DNA from: Pseudomonas izuensis
Lineage (GTDB): Bacteria; Pseudomonadota; Gammaproteobacteria; Pseudomonadales; Pseudomonadaceae
Reading direction: 5' to 3'
Assembly: GCF_009861505.1 (NCBI RefSeq)
Contig: NZ_WTFT01000009.1
Location: 135,751-199,750 of the forward strand
DNA: 64,000 bases
The notes under the pieces are model-generated. The model saw only the letters and a list, made by a program, of their open reading frames with translations, ran no database searches and was not told where the DNA came from. The position numbers were made by a program, and so were the translations under genes. This document shows positions 29,296 to 38,495 of this stretch, piece after piece (within the stretch, counting starts at the first letter, position 1; the number at the start of each line of letters is the position of its first letter).

Positions 29296-29322
29296 CGAAT
29301 CAACCCCGAATGGGGTTATTCG
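29296..29322 (-). terminator. Hairpin at the end of pseI
   Basis: GAATAACCCC-ATTC-GGGGTTGATTC on the minus strand overlaps the pseI stop codon. The T run is missing (followed by GGCAAAATAG), so it is at best a weak terminator or a 3' end stabiliser. The rest of the 230-base gap to the FabH-like gene presumably holds that gene's promoter, which I could not identify. Confidence 0.5.
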
Positions 29323-30368
29323 ACAAGGGGCCAATCCAGCGGCGTGCCACGCTTGATGGCATGGCGGGCGCGGCGTCCCAGAAGGGTTTGCGCGTGCTTG
29401 GGGGCCAATCCCAGGCCTGGACGGATAGCGCGCAGGTTCTCGGTGGTGAAGGGCTCGCCGGCAGCCATGTCCCGTGTGACGTACAGCGAACGGCGAAACA
29501 CCAGGGACTTGCGTTCGGCTTCGGTAGCGCCGTACTGCACCTGCCCCATGGCCTGCCAGGCGCGTTCGGTTTCAATCACCAGGCTGGCCATTTGCTCAGG
29601 TTCCAGCGAAAAACTGGCATCCACACCGCCGGCTGAACGGTCGAGGGTGAAATGCTTCTCGACCACCGTCGCCCCCAACGCTACCGCCGCCACCGACACC
29701 CCGACGCCCATGGAGTGGTCGGACAACCCCACCTGGCAGCCAAACAAATCGCGCAGATGTGGAATCGTGCGCACATTGCTGTTGGCCGGCGTCGCTGGGT
29801 AAGTGCTGGTGCATTTGAGCAACACCAGATCCTTGCACCCGGCCTCACGGGCGGCACGCACGGTTTCGTCGAGTTCGGCGATGCTGGCCATGCCAGTGGA
29901 GATAATCAAGGGTTTACCGGTCGCAGCGACCCGGCGAATCAAGGGCAAGTCGGTGTTTTCGAAACTGGCGATTTTGTACGCCGGCACGTCCAGGCTCTCG
30001 AGGAAATCCACCGCGCTGTCATCGAACGGCGTGGAGAAAGCCACCATGCCCAACGCCTTGGCGCGGGCGAAGATCGGCGCGTGCCATTCCCATGGCGTGT
30101 AGGCCTTCTCGTACAGCGCATACAACGAAGTTCCCGACCAAAGGCTGTCTGGATCCTTGATAAAGAATTCGCCTTCGCACAGGTCCAGCGTCATGGTCTC
30201 GGCGGTATAGGTCTGCAGCTTCAAAGCATGCGCGCCGGCCTTGGCCGCGGCCTCGACGATCTGCAACGCCACCTCCAGGGACTGATTATGGTTGCCGCTC
30301 ATCTCGGCAATGATGAACGGCGGCGCGTCAGCGCCGATCAAGCGGTTGCCGATCTTGAAACTGGTCAT
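29316..30368 (-). CDS. pseI: Pseudaminic acid synthase PseI
   Basis: 350 residues from ATG at 30368 (MTSFKIGNRLIG); an ATG at 30404 lies inside the previous gene. An N-terminal NeuB-type TIM barrel (FIIAEMSGNHNQS, ALKLQTYT, STGMASIAELDE, DHSMGVGVSVAAVALGA) is followed by a C-terminal SAF (antifreeze-like) domain. It condenses 6-deoxy-AltdiNAc with PEP to give pseudaminic acid. The NHN motif near the N-terminus and the pse neighbours argue for PseI over NeuB or LegI. It overlaps pseGH by 4 bases. Confidence 0.95.
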   Translation of the reverse strand: MTSFKIGNRLIGADAPPFIIAEMSGNHNQSLEVALQIVEAAAKAGAHALKLQTYTAETMTLDLCEGEFFIKDPDSLWSGTSLYALYEKAYTPWEWHAPIFARAKALGMVAFSTPFDDSAVDFLESLDVPAYKIASFENTDLPLIRRVAATGKPLIISTGMASIAELDETVRAAREAGCKDLVLLKCTSTYPATPANSNVRTIPHLRDLFGCQVGLSDHSMGVGVSVAAVALGATVVEKHFTLDRSAGGVDASFSLEPEQMASLVIETERAWQAMGQVQYGATEAERKSLVFRRSLYVTRDMAAGEPFTTENLRAIRPGLGLAPKHAQTLLGRRARHAIKRGTPLDWPLVE

Positions 30369-31867
30369 GGGCGGTGATCCTTCAATACGCGCGTGAACGC
30401 GCAAACACTCTGGGTGAAACCGGCTTCGCGAAAGGTCTTCAGCGACGGCTGGTTGGTCGACAGAATCTCGGCGGCAAGGGTATCCAGTTGCGGCCAGCGG
30501 GCGGTGACAAAGTCTTCGCCCCGTGACAGCAGTGCGCGGCCCCAGCCCAGCCCGAAACGGCCTTCGAACAGGTAAATCGAAACCTTGGCTTCATGACCAT
30601 CCACGTCATAGCGCAACACACCGATCGGCCCGTCTTCGGTTTCGGCGATCAGCAACAGGCGCCGGTCATTTTTCAAACTCGCGGCCAGCCAGGCTTGATG
30701 CGACGGCCAGTCAATGACGCCAGAGTCCAGCGATGAATGCCGCACCGCCTCCGCATTGCGCCCTTCGAACAACAACTGCGCATCCTCAAGCGTCGCCGGG
30801 CGCAGTTGCAAAACCGCCCCGACCAGCGCTGCGGCCACACGTTGCGCACCACGGCCGTCAACCAGTTGCCGTGAACGATCGGCCAGGCTCTGGCGAAGCC
30901 CCTGGTTGCCCGCGATAAAAGCGACGGCCTGACGCAATTGCTCGACGCTGACGTGCTCGCGCGCGCCGAGGAACACATGGGCCCCGCAAGCACCCATCAC
31001 CTCGCCGTTGGCCTGCTGGTTGTTCGACACCGCAATGCAGATCGTCGGCAGCCCCATGGCCGCCCTCTCCCAACTGGTGCCACCACCGGCACCGATAAAC
31101 AAATCCGCTTCGGTCATCAGCCTGTAGAAGTCGCTGACAAAACTGTGCAGGCGCCAGTTGGGACGATCGGTCGCCAACACCCGCATCTGTTCCCAGGCCG
31201 GATTGTCGGCACCGGCGACGAAATCAACCTCCAGCTCATGGAAATCAGCCAGCGCTAACATCGCGTGGTGGGTCTGCAGCGCCACATCGAACCCGCCGAA
31301 ATTGACCAGTACCCGCCTGACCCGAGGCTTGATCTCGATGGCCGGGCAGCGAAACTCATCGCGCAGCATGGCAAAGCGTGGGCCCAACAGTGTCCGGCAA
31401 CCCAATGGCAGCAACGAGCCATAGGCCTGTGGCGTGCCTGACAAGTTCTGATTGAGCAACAGATCGACGTCGTACCGACGGGTCGCGAGATCGTCCACCG
31501 CAGCGATGCGAGGTGCCAGGCGACGCGCAGCCGTTTGCCAGTGATGGTCGAGGCCATAGTGATCGACCAGTATCCAGTCAAACACCGAATGATTTTCCAG
31601 CAGATGAGCCAACGCATCGAGATCCGCCTGCCAGGGCAATAAGGATTCGATGGCCTGTTGCGGGTCTTCATCAGGATAGCGATCGGGCAGCGCGAAAGTT
31701 TCAAAGCCTTCGGCTGCCAGACTGTCCAGCCGATGCCCCGGTAACTGGCGACAGGCGAAAGCCACATGAGCCCCATGTTTGCGCAAGGCCCTGGCCAGTG
31801 GCAAGCAGCGGGCAATATGACCGCTGCCAATGGTCGGCGAGGCATCGGAGCGAATCAGCACTCTCAT
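30365..31867 (-). CDS. pseG: Fused PseG hydrolase and PseH-type N-acetyltransferase
   Basis: 500 residues. Residues 1 to about 340 are PseG, the GT-B-like UDP-sugar hydrolase that removes UDP from 2,4-diacetamido-2,4,6-trideoxy-altrose (RSDASPTIGSGHIARC with His17; FIGAGGGTSWERAAMGLPTI). Residues about 345-500 form a GNAT domain (LRPATLEDAQLLFEGRNAE, FGLGWGRALLSRG) fitting PseH, which acetylates N4 before hydrolysis. The two steps are consecutive, so the fusion makes sense. No separate pseH exists here. It overlaps pseF and pseI by 4 bases each. Confidence 0.92.
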   Translation of the reverse strand: MRVLIRSDASPTIGSGHIARCLPLARALRKHGAHVAFACRQLPGHRLDSLAAEGFETFALPDRYPDEDPQQAIESLLPWQADLDALAHLLENHSVFDWILVDHYGLDHHWQTAARRLAPRIAAVDDLATRRYDVDLLLNQNLSGTPQAYGSLLPLGCRTLLGPRFAMLRDEFRCPAIEIKPRVRRVLVNFGGFDVALQTHHAMLALADFHELEVDFVAGADNPAWEQMRVLATDRPNWRLHSFVSDFYRLMTEADLFIGAGGGTSWERAAMGLPTICIAVSNNQQANGEVMGACGAHVFLGAREHVSVEQLRQAVAFIAGNQGLRQSLADRSRQLVDGRGAQRVAAALVGAVLQLRPATLEDAQLLFEGRNAEAVRHSSLDSGVIDWPSHQAWLAASLKNDRRLLLIAETEDGPIGVLRYDVDGHEAKVSIYLFEGRFGLGWGRALLSRGEDFVTARWPQLDTLAAEILSTNQPSLKTFREAGFTQSVCAFTRVLKDHRP

Positions 31868-32559
31868 TGCAGCTCACCGCCTCTTTTCAGCGCGTCATAA
31901 AGGTATTCGGCGCGCGTCCAGTCTTCTGCGGTGTCGATGTCCTGCACCAGGTGACGCGGCAGAATCACCGGCAGGCTCGCGGGCGAAAACAACGCGTCGC
32001 CGCGCAACCAGGCTTCGCTGCGCCCCCAATAGAACTGTCCGGCGTCCTGATACGCCTCGCACAGATCCTGGGAGCGCGTATGGCGAAACTCCGGGTAGAG
32101 CGCGGTCAAGGCACCTTGCGCGTCGAGGGTCAGGGCACGTTGCACCGGGAAGCCGAAACCGGCCACGGAAAACGCGAATGACTTGTCCGGATGCTGCATC
32201 AGCAACTCATATCCCTGACGCAGAAAACGCGCCTGCAACAGTGGCGCGGTGGCGTAGAGGCAACAGGCGAAATCGAACGTCTCGAGCTGTTGCAAGGCAT
32301 GGGCGATCACCGCCGCCGTACCGGTGAAATCATCGGACAACGACGCCGGCCGCGTGAAGGGCACTTCGGCACCATGGGCCCGCGCGACCTCGGCGATCTC
32401 GGCGTCGTCGGTGCTGACGATCACCCGGTCGAACAGCGCCGACTCCAGCGCTGTGCGAATCGAGCGAACGATCATCGGCACGCCGTCGAACGGTTTGAGG
32501 TTCTTGCGCGGAATTCGTTTGCTGCCGCCCCGGGCCGGAATAATCGCAACGCAGCTCAA
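31864..32559 (-). CDS. pseF: Pseudaminic acid cytidylyltransferase PseF
   Basis: 231 residues of the acylneuraminate cytidylyltransferase family, with the signature IIPARGGSKRIPRKN at the N-terminus. It activates pseudaminic acid to the CMP form used by the transferase. The start is TTG at 32559, with GAGGAG nine bases upstream; no better ATG keeps the signature. It lies 6 bases after pseC and overlaps pseGH by 4. Confidence 0.94.
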   Translation of the reverse strand: MSCVAIIPARGGSKRIPRKNLKPFDGVPMIVRSIRTALESALFDRVIVSTDDAEIAEVARAHGAEVPFTRPASLSDDFTGTAAVIAHALQQLETFDFACCLYATAPLLQARFLRQGYELLMQHPDKSFAFSVAGFGFPVQRALTLDAQGALTALYPEFRHTRSQDLCEAYQDAGQFYWGRSEAWLRGDALFSPASLPVILPRHLVQDIDTAEDWTRAEYLYDALKRGGELQ

Positions 32560-32565
32560 GACTCT

Positions 32566-33729
32566 TTACTCCTCAAGGACCAGCCGACGCAGGTGCTCGA
32601 CCACGTGGTCCTGTTGTTCATCGCTCAGCAACGGGAACAGCGGCAGGCTGATGGCCTGCGCGTAATAATGCTCTGCCTGCGGGAAATCACCCTCGGCAAA
32701 ACCCTGCTCGCGATAGTACGGCTGTAGATGCACCGGAATATAGTGCAGGTTCACCCCGACGCCGGCCGCCCGCAAGCCTTCGAATACCTGGCGATGACTC
32801 AAGTTGATGGCATCCAGGTGCAACCGCACGACATACAGATGCCACGCCGATTCGGCCTCGGGCTGAGCGCCGGGAAGGGTCAATGGCAGATCCGCCAGCA
32901 ACCGGTCGTAACGGGCCGCCAGTTCGCGACGACGCTCGATGAACCCCTCAAGCTTGCTCAATTGCGACAAGCCAAGGGCTGCTTGCAGGTCGGTGATCCG
33001 GTAGTTGAAGCCCAGTTCCACCTGCTGGTAGTACCAGGGGCCGTGGCTGGCCTCGCTCATTTGCTGCGGATCGCGGGTCATGCCGTGGCTGCGCAAACGT
33101 TGCAGACGCTCGGCCAGCTCCGGCCGATTGGTCAACACCATGCCGCCTTCGGCACTGGTGATGATCTTCACCGGATGGAAACTGAACACGGTCATCGCCG
33201 CGAACTCGCCACAACCCACCGGCCGCCCGGCATAGGACGCACCGACCGCGTGGGACGCGTCCTCGATCACGGTAAAACCGTAGCGCTCAGCCAGTTCGGC
33301 AATGCGGCGCATGTCGCAGCTCTGCCCCGAGAACGCCACGGCCACCAACACTTTGGGCAGGGTCCCGTCGCGCTCGGACTGCTCCAGCTTCAACGCCAGT
33401 GCATTGGCGTCGAGGTTCCAGGTCAGTGGGTCGATGTCGACAAAATCCACATCGGCGCCGCAGTAACGTCCGCAGTTGGCCGAGGCCAGAAAGGTGTTCG
33501 GCGTGGTCCACAAACGGTCGCCCGGCCCCAGTCCGGCGGCCAGACAGGCAATGTGCAGCGCCGCCGTGGCGTTGCACACCGCCACGGCAAAATCCGCCTC
33601 GCAACGTTCGGCCATCGCCTGTTCGAAACGCTCGATGGTCGGCCCCTGGGTCAACCAGTCGGACTGCAGCACGGTGACCACCGCATCGATGTCCGCCTGA
33701 TCGAGGCTTTGCCGACCGTAGGGAATCAT
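32566..33729 (-). CDS. pseC: UDP-4-keto-sugar aminotransferase PseC
   Basis: 387 residues, DegT/DnrJ/EryC1 aminotransferase family, with PLP lysine Lys188 in FSFHPVKIITSAEGG. PseC converts UDP-2-acetamido-2,6-dideoxy-L-arabino-4-hexulose to the 4-amino sugar. Position between pseB and pseF supports PseC rather than other aminotransferases of the family. It overlaps pseB by 4 bases. Confidence 0.94.
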   Translation of the reverse strand: MIPYGRQSLDQADIDAVVTVLQSDWLTQGPTIERFEQAMAERCEADFAVAVCNATAALHIACLAAGLGPGDRLWTTPNTFLASANCGRYCGADVDFVDIDPLTWNLDANALALKLEQSERDGTLPKVLVAVAFSGQSCDMRRIAELAERYGFTVIEDASHAVGASYAGRPVGCGEFAAMTVFSFHPVKIITSAEGGMVLTNRPELAERLQRLRSHGMTRDPQQMSEASHGPWYYQQVELGFNYRITDLQAALGLSQLSKLEGFIERRRELAARYDRLLADLPLTLPGAQPEAESAWHLYVVRLHLDAINLSHRQVFEGLRAAGVGVNLHYIPVHLQPYYREQGFAEGDFPQAEHYYAQAISLPLFPLLSDEQQDHVVEHLRRLVLEE

Positions 33730-34727
33730 GCCGACAGCCCCGCATGCAGCTCGGCGATCTGGCCGACCGAGAGAAACTTCGGATTGGTATCGGAGCGATA
33801 TTCGAAGTCTTCGCCGACAGGTCGGCCCCGCTCGCCCAGGTTATCCACGGCGAAATCCACGTCGACGCTGGTGAAACGGATCGACGGCTGAATCGTGTAG
33901 TGATCGGCGAACTCCAGGGTCATGCGCGCATCATCCAGCGGCACCATCAGTTCATGGAGCTTTTCTCCCGGACGAATGCCAACGTTTTTGTGCGGCAGGT
34001 GCTCGGCCATGCCCAGGGCCAGATCGACAATGCGAATCGACGGGATTTTTGGCACAAACACTTCGCCACCGTGCATGCGGGCGAAGCTGTCGAGTACGAA
34101 CTGCACACCGTGGTCCAGGGTGATCCAGAAGCGGGTCATGCGCTCATCGGTGATCGGCAGCTCTTTGGCGCCCTGCGCAATCAGATGGCTGAAGAACGGC
34201 ACCACTGAACCCCGCGAACCGGCGACGTTGCCGTAGCGAACCACGGAAAACCGGGTTTGCTGTTCACCGGCAATGTTGTTGGCGGCGACGAACAGCTTGT
34301 CCGAAAGCAGCTTGGTCGCGCCGTACAGATTGATCGGGCTGGCGGCCTTGTCGGTGGACAGCGCCACGACTTTCTTCACGCCGTTGTCGATGGCGGCGGC
34401 AATGATGTTTTCCGCGCCATTGACGTTGGTGCGAATGCACTCGGTCGGGTTGTACTCCGCCGCCGGCACTTGCTTGAGCGCAGCGGCGTGCACCACGTAA
34501 TCGATGCCCCGCATGGCCTGGCGCAAACGCTCGGCATCGCGCACATCACCCAGGAAGTAACGCATGCACGGTGCGTTGAACGTCTGCTGCATCTCGTACT
34601 GTTTCAGCTCATCGCGGGAGAACACCACCACGCGCTTGGGCTGGTATTGCTCCAGCAAACGGCGGATGAAGTTACGCCCGAACGAGCCGGTGCCGCCGCT
34701 GATGAAAATGGATTTACCGTTGAACAT
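33726..34727 (-). CDS. pseB: UDP-GlcNAc 4,6-dehydratase/5-epimerase PseB
   Basis: 333 residues, extended SDR fold. The NAD-binding glycine motif is SGGTGSFG (10-17), the active-site triplet is Thr125-Asp126-Lys127 (VALSTDKAASP), and Tyr135...Lys139 lie in NLYGATK. It performs the first step of pseudaminic acid synthesis (C5 inversion and 4,6-dehydration). It begins 30 bases after the 977-residue glycosyltransferase gene. Confidence 0.95.
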   Translation of the reverse strand: MFNGKSIFISGGTGSFGRNFIRRLLEQYQPKRVVVFSRDELKQYEMQQTFNAPCMRYFLGDVRDAERLRQAMRGIDYVVHAAALKQVPAAEYNPTECIRTNVNGAENIIAAAIDNGVKKVVALSTDKAASPINLYGATKLLSDKLFVAANNIAGEQQTRFSVVRYGNVAGSRGSVVPFFSHLIAQGAKELPITDERMTRFWITLDHGVQFVLDSFARMHGGEVFVPKIPSIRIVDLALGMAEHLPHKNVGIRPGEKLHELMVPLDDARMTLEFADHYTIQPSIRFTSVDVDFAVDNLGERGRPVGEDFEYRSDTNPKFLSVGQIAELHAGLSA

Positions 34728-34757
34728 GCCTTGAGTCCTATTACCTGTCAGCCAGGC

Positions 34758-37691
34758 TTAAGCGAGCAACTGCGCCCAGTTCACACTGGAAGCTTCGCGA
34801 AGGGTAAAGCCCTTGCCGGTCAGGGCCAGGTTCTGGTTGTAGGCGGCATCCTGCGCGAAGCGTGCCTGCCATTTGTCACGCAGGGCTGCGGCCAATTGAG
34901 GTTCATCAGGCAACAGTCCCGGATGGAGCAACTGGGCTTGCGGGCACCAGACGGTCAGGTAGCCGGCGTCGGCGACTTTCAGGCACAGGTCGATATCGGC
35001 AAACGCCTCGTCGAAATGTTCTTCGTCCAGGCCGCCTACCGCCTGGTACACATCCTTGCGGATCATCAGGCAGGCACCGGACACCGCCGAATAGTTCTGC
35101 TCGACCTGATGGCCGAACAGATAGCCCTTGGCGTCTTTGCGTTCGCCGACAAACGCCGAGCCAACCAGACCATTGAGACCGAGAATCAAACCGGCCTGGG
35201 TCGTCACGCCACGAATATCCATCAGTTTGGCGCCGACGATACCGACCTCCGGACGCTGCCCCTGGTTAAGCAGGGCGTCGAGCCAGTTGGCGTTGAACAC
35301 TTCAGCCTCGGCCGACAGCAGTACCAGGTATTCACCCTTGGCTTCGTTGACCGCCAGGTTGTGCAGCGCCGAAGCGCTGAGGCGCTGACCGCTGCGCAAG
35401 ATACGAATACGCTCGCCCTTGCCTTCCAGGCTGCTCAACCAGGCCAGCAGCTCAGGTGACTGGCTGTGGTTGTCGGCGATCAATACTTCATGACGCTGAT
35501 ATCGGGTGCGTTGCAGCACGCTGACCAGGGCCCGTTGCAGAGGCTCCAGATTGTCCTGGCTGTGCAGGATGATCGAGACCTGCGGACGCTCGGCGTGCTG
35601 GTAATCGATTTGCCAGGTCTGCGGCAACGTCGAGCTGACTTGACCGCGGTAGCCACGGTTCGCCAGATGGCGCGTGAGCACCCGGCGCTCCTCGCTGTTC
35701 TCCTCTTCGACCGGCGCATTGGCTATCAGCAATGGCTCGGCCAGGTGCGCCAGACCGTTCAGGCCGCCGTCTTCAATCAAACGCAGCAATAGGTCGAACT
35801 CCAGCGCGGCAGGGAACTCTGGCGAGTAACCTTTGGCTTGAACCAGCACATCACGCTTGATCAACCAGTGCCGCGCCATCAAGGACGGGACGGTTTGCAG
35901 CAAATCGAGGTTCACTCCCGGACGGAATACATCCGTCAGGGCACCATTGGCCTTGCGCTGGATTTCGTCCATGGCCACTGCACGGATACCTTCTGCCCCG
36001 AGCAATTCCAGGCTGGCACGCAGCAAGCCGCCGGGGGTCAGTTGATCACCGGCCTCAGCCAGCAGGATCCAGTCGGCGCTCGACTGATTCACCACCTGGT
36101 TGATGCGCTCTACATAGTTCGTGGTGCTGACTTTGACAAAGTGCACGGTGTCGCGCACGGACGTGGAGGCCGGCAACTCGCCCGTGGTGAAGACCATGAC
36201 CTTGAAGGCCCGGCAATGTCCATTGACCAGGCTGTCGAACGTCGCCTGCAACTTGAACATGTCCGCTTCCAGGTCCAGCAGCACGATGCCGAACTGCGGC
36301 CCGCCATCGTGCGCGGCCAGGTGGCTGGCGATCGCGGGTAACTGCCCGGCTTCGGGATTGCGTGCGTCGAGCCAGTCGAGCAGGCGGCCGGACGGCATCT
36401 TCTTGAACAGCGCGCGCTCGTCCTGCCTTGGCAACGAATCCAGACGCTCGGCCCAGGCCTGCAGCTTGATCCCTTCGGCCTCTTCCTCGGTCCCCATCAA
36501 TGATTGGGCAAGACCCTTGACCACCGAACGGTTGAACCGGTTGAGTCCGTAGGCCTCCCACAGACGGGCACGCAGCGTGCGCTCATTGTCATTGGGCTGG
36601 ACCCGCATCAGCTCGGTCTGGCGAAGCAGGATGCCTTCCAGCTCCTGAAGCTGCAAACGACCGGCGGGCATGGCGTGCAGCAAAAATTCGAACTCGGTCA
36701 GCAGGTCGAACATCGGTTTGTTGTAGAACGGCATTTCGACGAACTGCTGGGGCGCGAACGAACGAACGGGCTCACACCCCGGCTCGGTCCACACTGAACG
36801 GAAAATCATATTGCCTTTGAGCGAGCGGCCTTCGAGCAGGCACTCGGCCATGGCGGCAAAACTGTCCAGCGCAATCTGTTTGACCCGGACCGGATCCCGG
36901 TCGCCCAGTTGCGTCGGCAAGGACGCCAGGAACTCGGCAAACTGGTCACGCTCGGCAACCGATTTTGCGTCCTTGAATGTCAGCACGGTCAGGACGTTGG
37001 TGTTGTGATCCGAGGCGCCATAGTTGATTTCGCGCACGGCAAAAGGAATCGGTAGCACCCGCGCCTTGGCACAAGCCAGCAGGAAGTATGTATGACCAAT
37101 TTCCTGCCACTCGAAACTGGTTCCGGCCGGTAACAGGCTGTACCACTGTTGCAGCAGATCGGTGCGAGTCACGGCATAGAACGGCGGCAGGAACTGGCCC
37201 ATGAATTCCATGAGCCGAACCTCAGGCTGCTGCGCGTTGTAGTCTTCCTGGACGCGCTTGTCGCGACGGTAGTAATTCACTTCCGTGGCGCGTGCCAGGT
37301 ACATCATCCCGTAGCCATGGCACAGGCCGTAGTCCGGGTTGGCTTCGAGAAATTCCAGCGACTCGGTCAATGCGCCGTGCAGCAGGAAATCGTCATCGGC
37401 GGCAAACACCATGTAGGGCGTGGTGACCTGATTGACGCCGTAGGTGATTTTGTCCTGGAAGCCCTTGTAGGTGTACTGCGGCAAATGGCGATAGTCGACC
37501 GACGGGAAATCCGCGGCCATGTGCTCGTCGCCTTCGACCGAGGAGTCCAGCACCAGCACCGAGCAGGGATAGTTGCTGTAGTACTGCAAGGTACGTCGCA
37601 GGAACGCGTTCCGGTTGTGGGAAATCACCACCACCGTCAACCGCTCGTCCAGCGGCGCGACATTGTTTTGAGTACTGTTTTGCACTTGCAT
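34758..37691 (-). CDS. Multi-domain flagellar glycosyltransferase (three GT-A-like modules)
   Basis: 977 residues from ATG at 37691 (MQVQNSTQNN); an ATG at 37847 would lie in a non-conserved extension into the preceding gene. Module 1 (about 15-240) is of TIGR00180 type with the DDD motif at 99-101. A helical linker follows. Module 2 (about 465-680) looks like a degenerate GT2. Module 3 (about 700-925) is GT2-like (RPQVSIILHS) and ends with the acceptor-side motif ADIDLCLKVADAGY. Module 3 is clearly related to the third module of the 1186-residue protein at 44.3-47.9 kb. It corresponds in size and setting to the Fgt proteins near fliC in P. syringae; the sugar transferred is unknown. Confidence 0.88.
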   Translation of the reverse strand: MQVQNSTQNNVAPLDERLTVVVISHNRNAFLRRTLQYYSNYPCSVLVLDSSVEGDEHMAADFPSVDYRHLPQYTYKGFQDKITYGVNQVTTPYMVFAADDDFLLHGALTESLEFLEANPDYGLCHGYGMMYLARATEVNYYRRDKRVQEDYNAQQPEVRLMEFMGQFLPPFYAVTRTDLLQQWYSLLPAGTSFEWQEIGHTYFLLACAKARVLPIPFAVREINYGASDHNTNVLTVLTFKDAKSVAERDQFAEFLASLPTQLGDRDPVRVKQIALDSFAAMAECLLEGRSLKGNMIFRSVWTEPGCEPVRSFAPQQFVEMPFYNKPMFDLLTEFEFLLHAMPAGRLQLQELEGILLRQTELMRVQPNDNERTLRARLWEAYGLNRFNRSVVKGLAQSLMGTEEEAEGIKLQAWAERLDSLPRQDERALFKKMPSGRLLDWLDARNPEAGQLPAIASHLAAHDGGPQFGIVLLDLEADMFKLQATFDSLVNGHCRAFKVMVFTTGELPASTSVRDTVHFVKVSTTNYVERINQVVNQSSADWILLAEAGDQLTPGGLLRASLELLGAEGIRAVAMDEIQRKANGALTDVFRPGVNLDLLQTVPSLMARHWLIKRDVLVQAKGYSPEFPAALEFDLLLRLIEDGGLNGLAHLAEPLLIANAPVEEENSEERRVLTRHLANRGYRGQVSSTLPQTWQIDYQHAERPQVSIILHSQDNLEPLQRALVSVLQRTRYQRHEVLIADNHSQSPELLAWLSSLEGKGERIRILRSGQRLSASALHNLAVNEAKGEYLVLLSAEAEVFNANWLDALLNQGQRPEVGIVGAKLMDIRGVTTQAGLILGLNGLVGSAFVGERKDAKGYLFGHQVEQNYSAVSGACLMIRKDVYQAVGGLDEEHFDEAFADIDLCLKVADAGYLTVWCPQAQLLHPGLLPDEPQLAAALRDKWQARFAQDAAYNQNLALTGKGFTLREASSVNWAQLLA

Positions 37692-37741
37692 CTGTCTATC
37701 CCCACAACCGGCCAATCGCCAGGAACCTGAACTGTTTTTGA

Positions 37742-38479
37742 TTAACGAACGCGACGCAGGTAGCCGTCCGGCGCCACGGAGATCAGCAGCTTGTTTTGCA
37801 TTTGCTGGTCGATTTCGAAGTCCTTGTTTTCCTCCAGGTACTTCCACACCGCCGTCTTCGGGTTATCGCCCGGGCCCCACGGACGGTCCGGAAAGAAGTC
37901 GGCCGGCATGTCTTCAACCACGGTGTCCATCACCACGCAGTAGCTGTCCACGGAAACCAGGGGTGCGTACAGGCGCAACTCTTCCAGCACGTGGTCGTGG
38001 GTGTGGTTGGAGTCGAGTACCAGGATGACTTTCTTGCCTTCGGCGGCGGCGCGCACCTGGGCGGCAATGGCCGGGTCGATGCTCGAGCCTTCGATCATCT
38101 TGATGCGCTTGCTCATCGGGTGGCTTTCGATGGCTTCGCGGTTGTGCGCACGGATGTCCAGGTCAATGCCCAGTACTTCGCCGTGACCTTGCAGCTCCAA
38201 CAGCGAGGCGTAATAGATGATCGAGCCGCCATGGGCGATGCCGCATTCAATCACCAGGTCCGGTTTGACCTGCCAGATGATTTCCTGCATCGCCATCATG
38301 TCTTGCGGCAACTGAATGATCGGCCGCCCCATCCACGAAAAGTGGTAGCTGTATTTGTGCTTGGCCGATTCGTTGAAGAAATCCTTGGCCAGACCCACGA
38401 GTTTCTGATCGTCGCCCTGACGGGCGATTTCTGCCTGGCACTCGGCTTCGAAGGCTTTATTGATGGTGTTGTCGGTCAT
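37742..38479 (-). CDS. CmcI-family (cephalosporin hydroxylase-like) SAM methyltransferase
   Basis: 245 residues. Features of the CmcI/RhmO-type methyltransferases are seen: VIECGIAHGGSIIYYASLLEL (SAM loop, about 76-96), GIDLDIRAHNREAI, VILVLDSNHTHDHVLEEL and VVEDMPADFFPDRPWGPGDNP. The name cephalosporin hydroxylase is historical; most members methylate sugar hydroxyls. It sits between the C-methyl-sugar genes and the glycosyltransferase, so O-methylation of the glycan is likely. The substrate is not known. Confidence 0.85.
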   Translation of the reverse strand: MTDNTINKAFEAECQAEIARQGDDQKLVGLAKDFFNESAKHKYSYHFSWMGRPIIQLPQDMMAMQEIIWQVKPDLVIECGIAHGGSIIYYASLLELQGHGEVLGIDLDIRAHNREAIESHPMSKRIKMIEGSSIDPAIAAQVRAAAEGKKVILVLDSNHTHDHVLEELRLYAPLVSVDSYCVVMDTVVEDMPADFFPDRPWGPGDNPKTAVWKYLEENKDFEIDQQMQNKLLISVAPDGYLRRVR

Positions 38480-38495
38480 TTTAGAATCTCAATAG

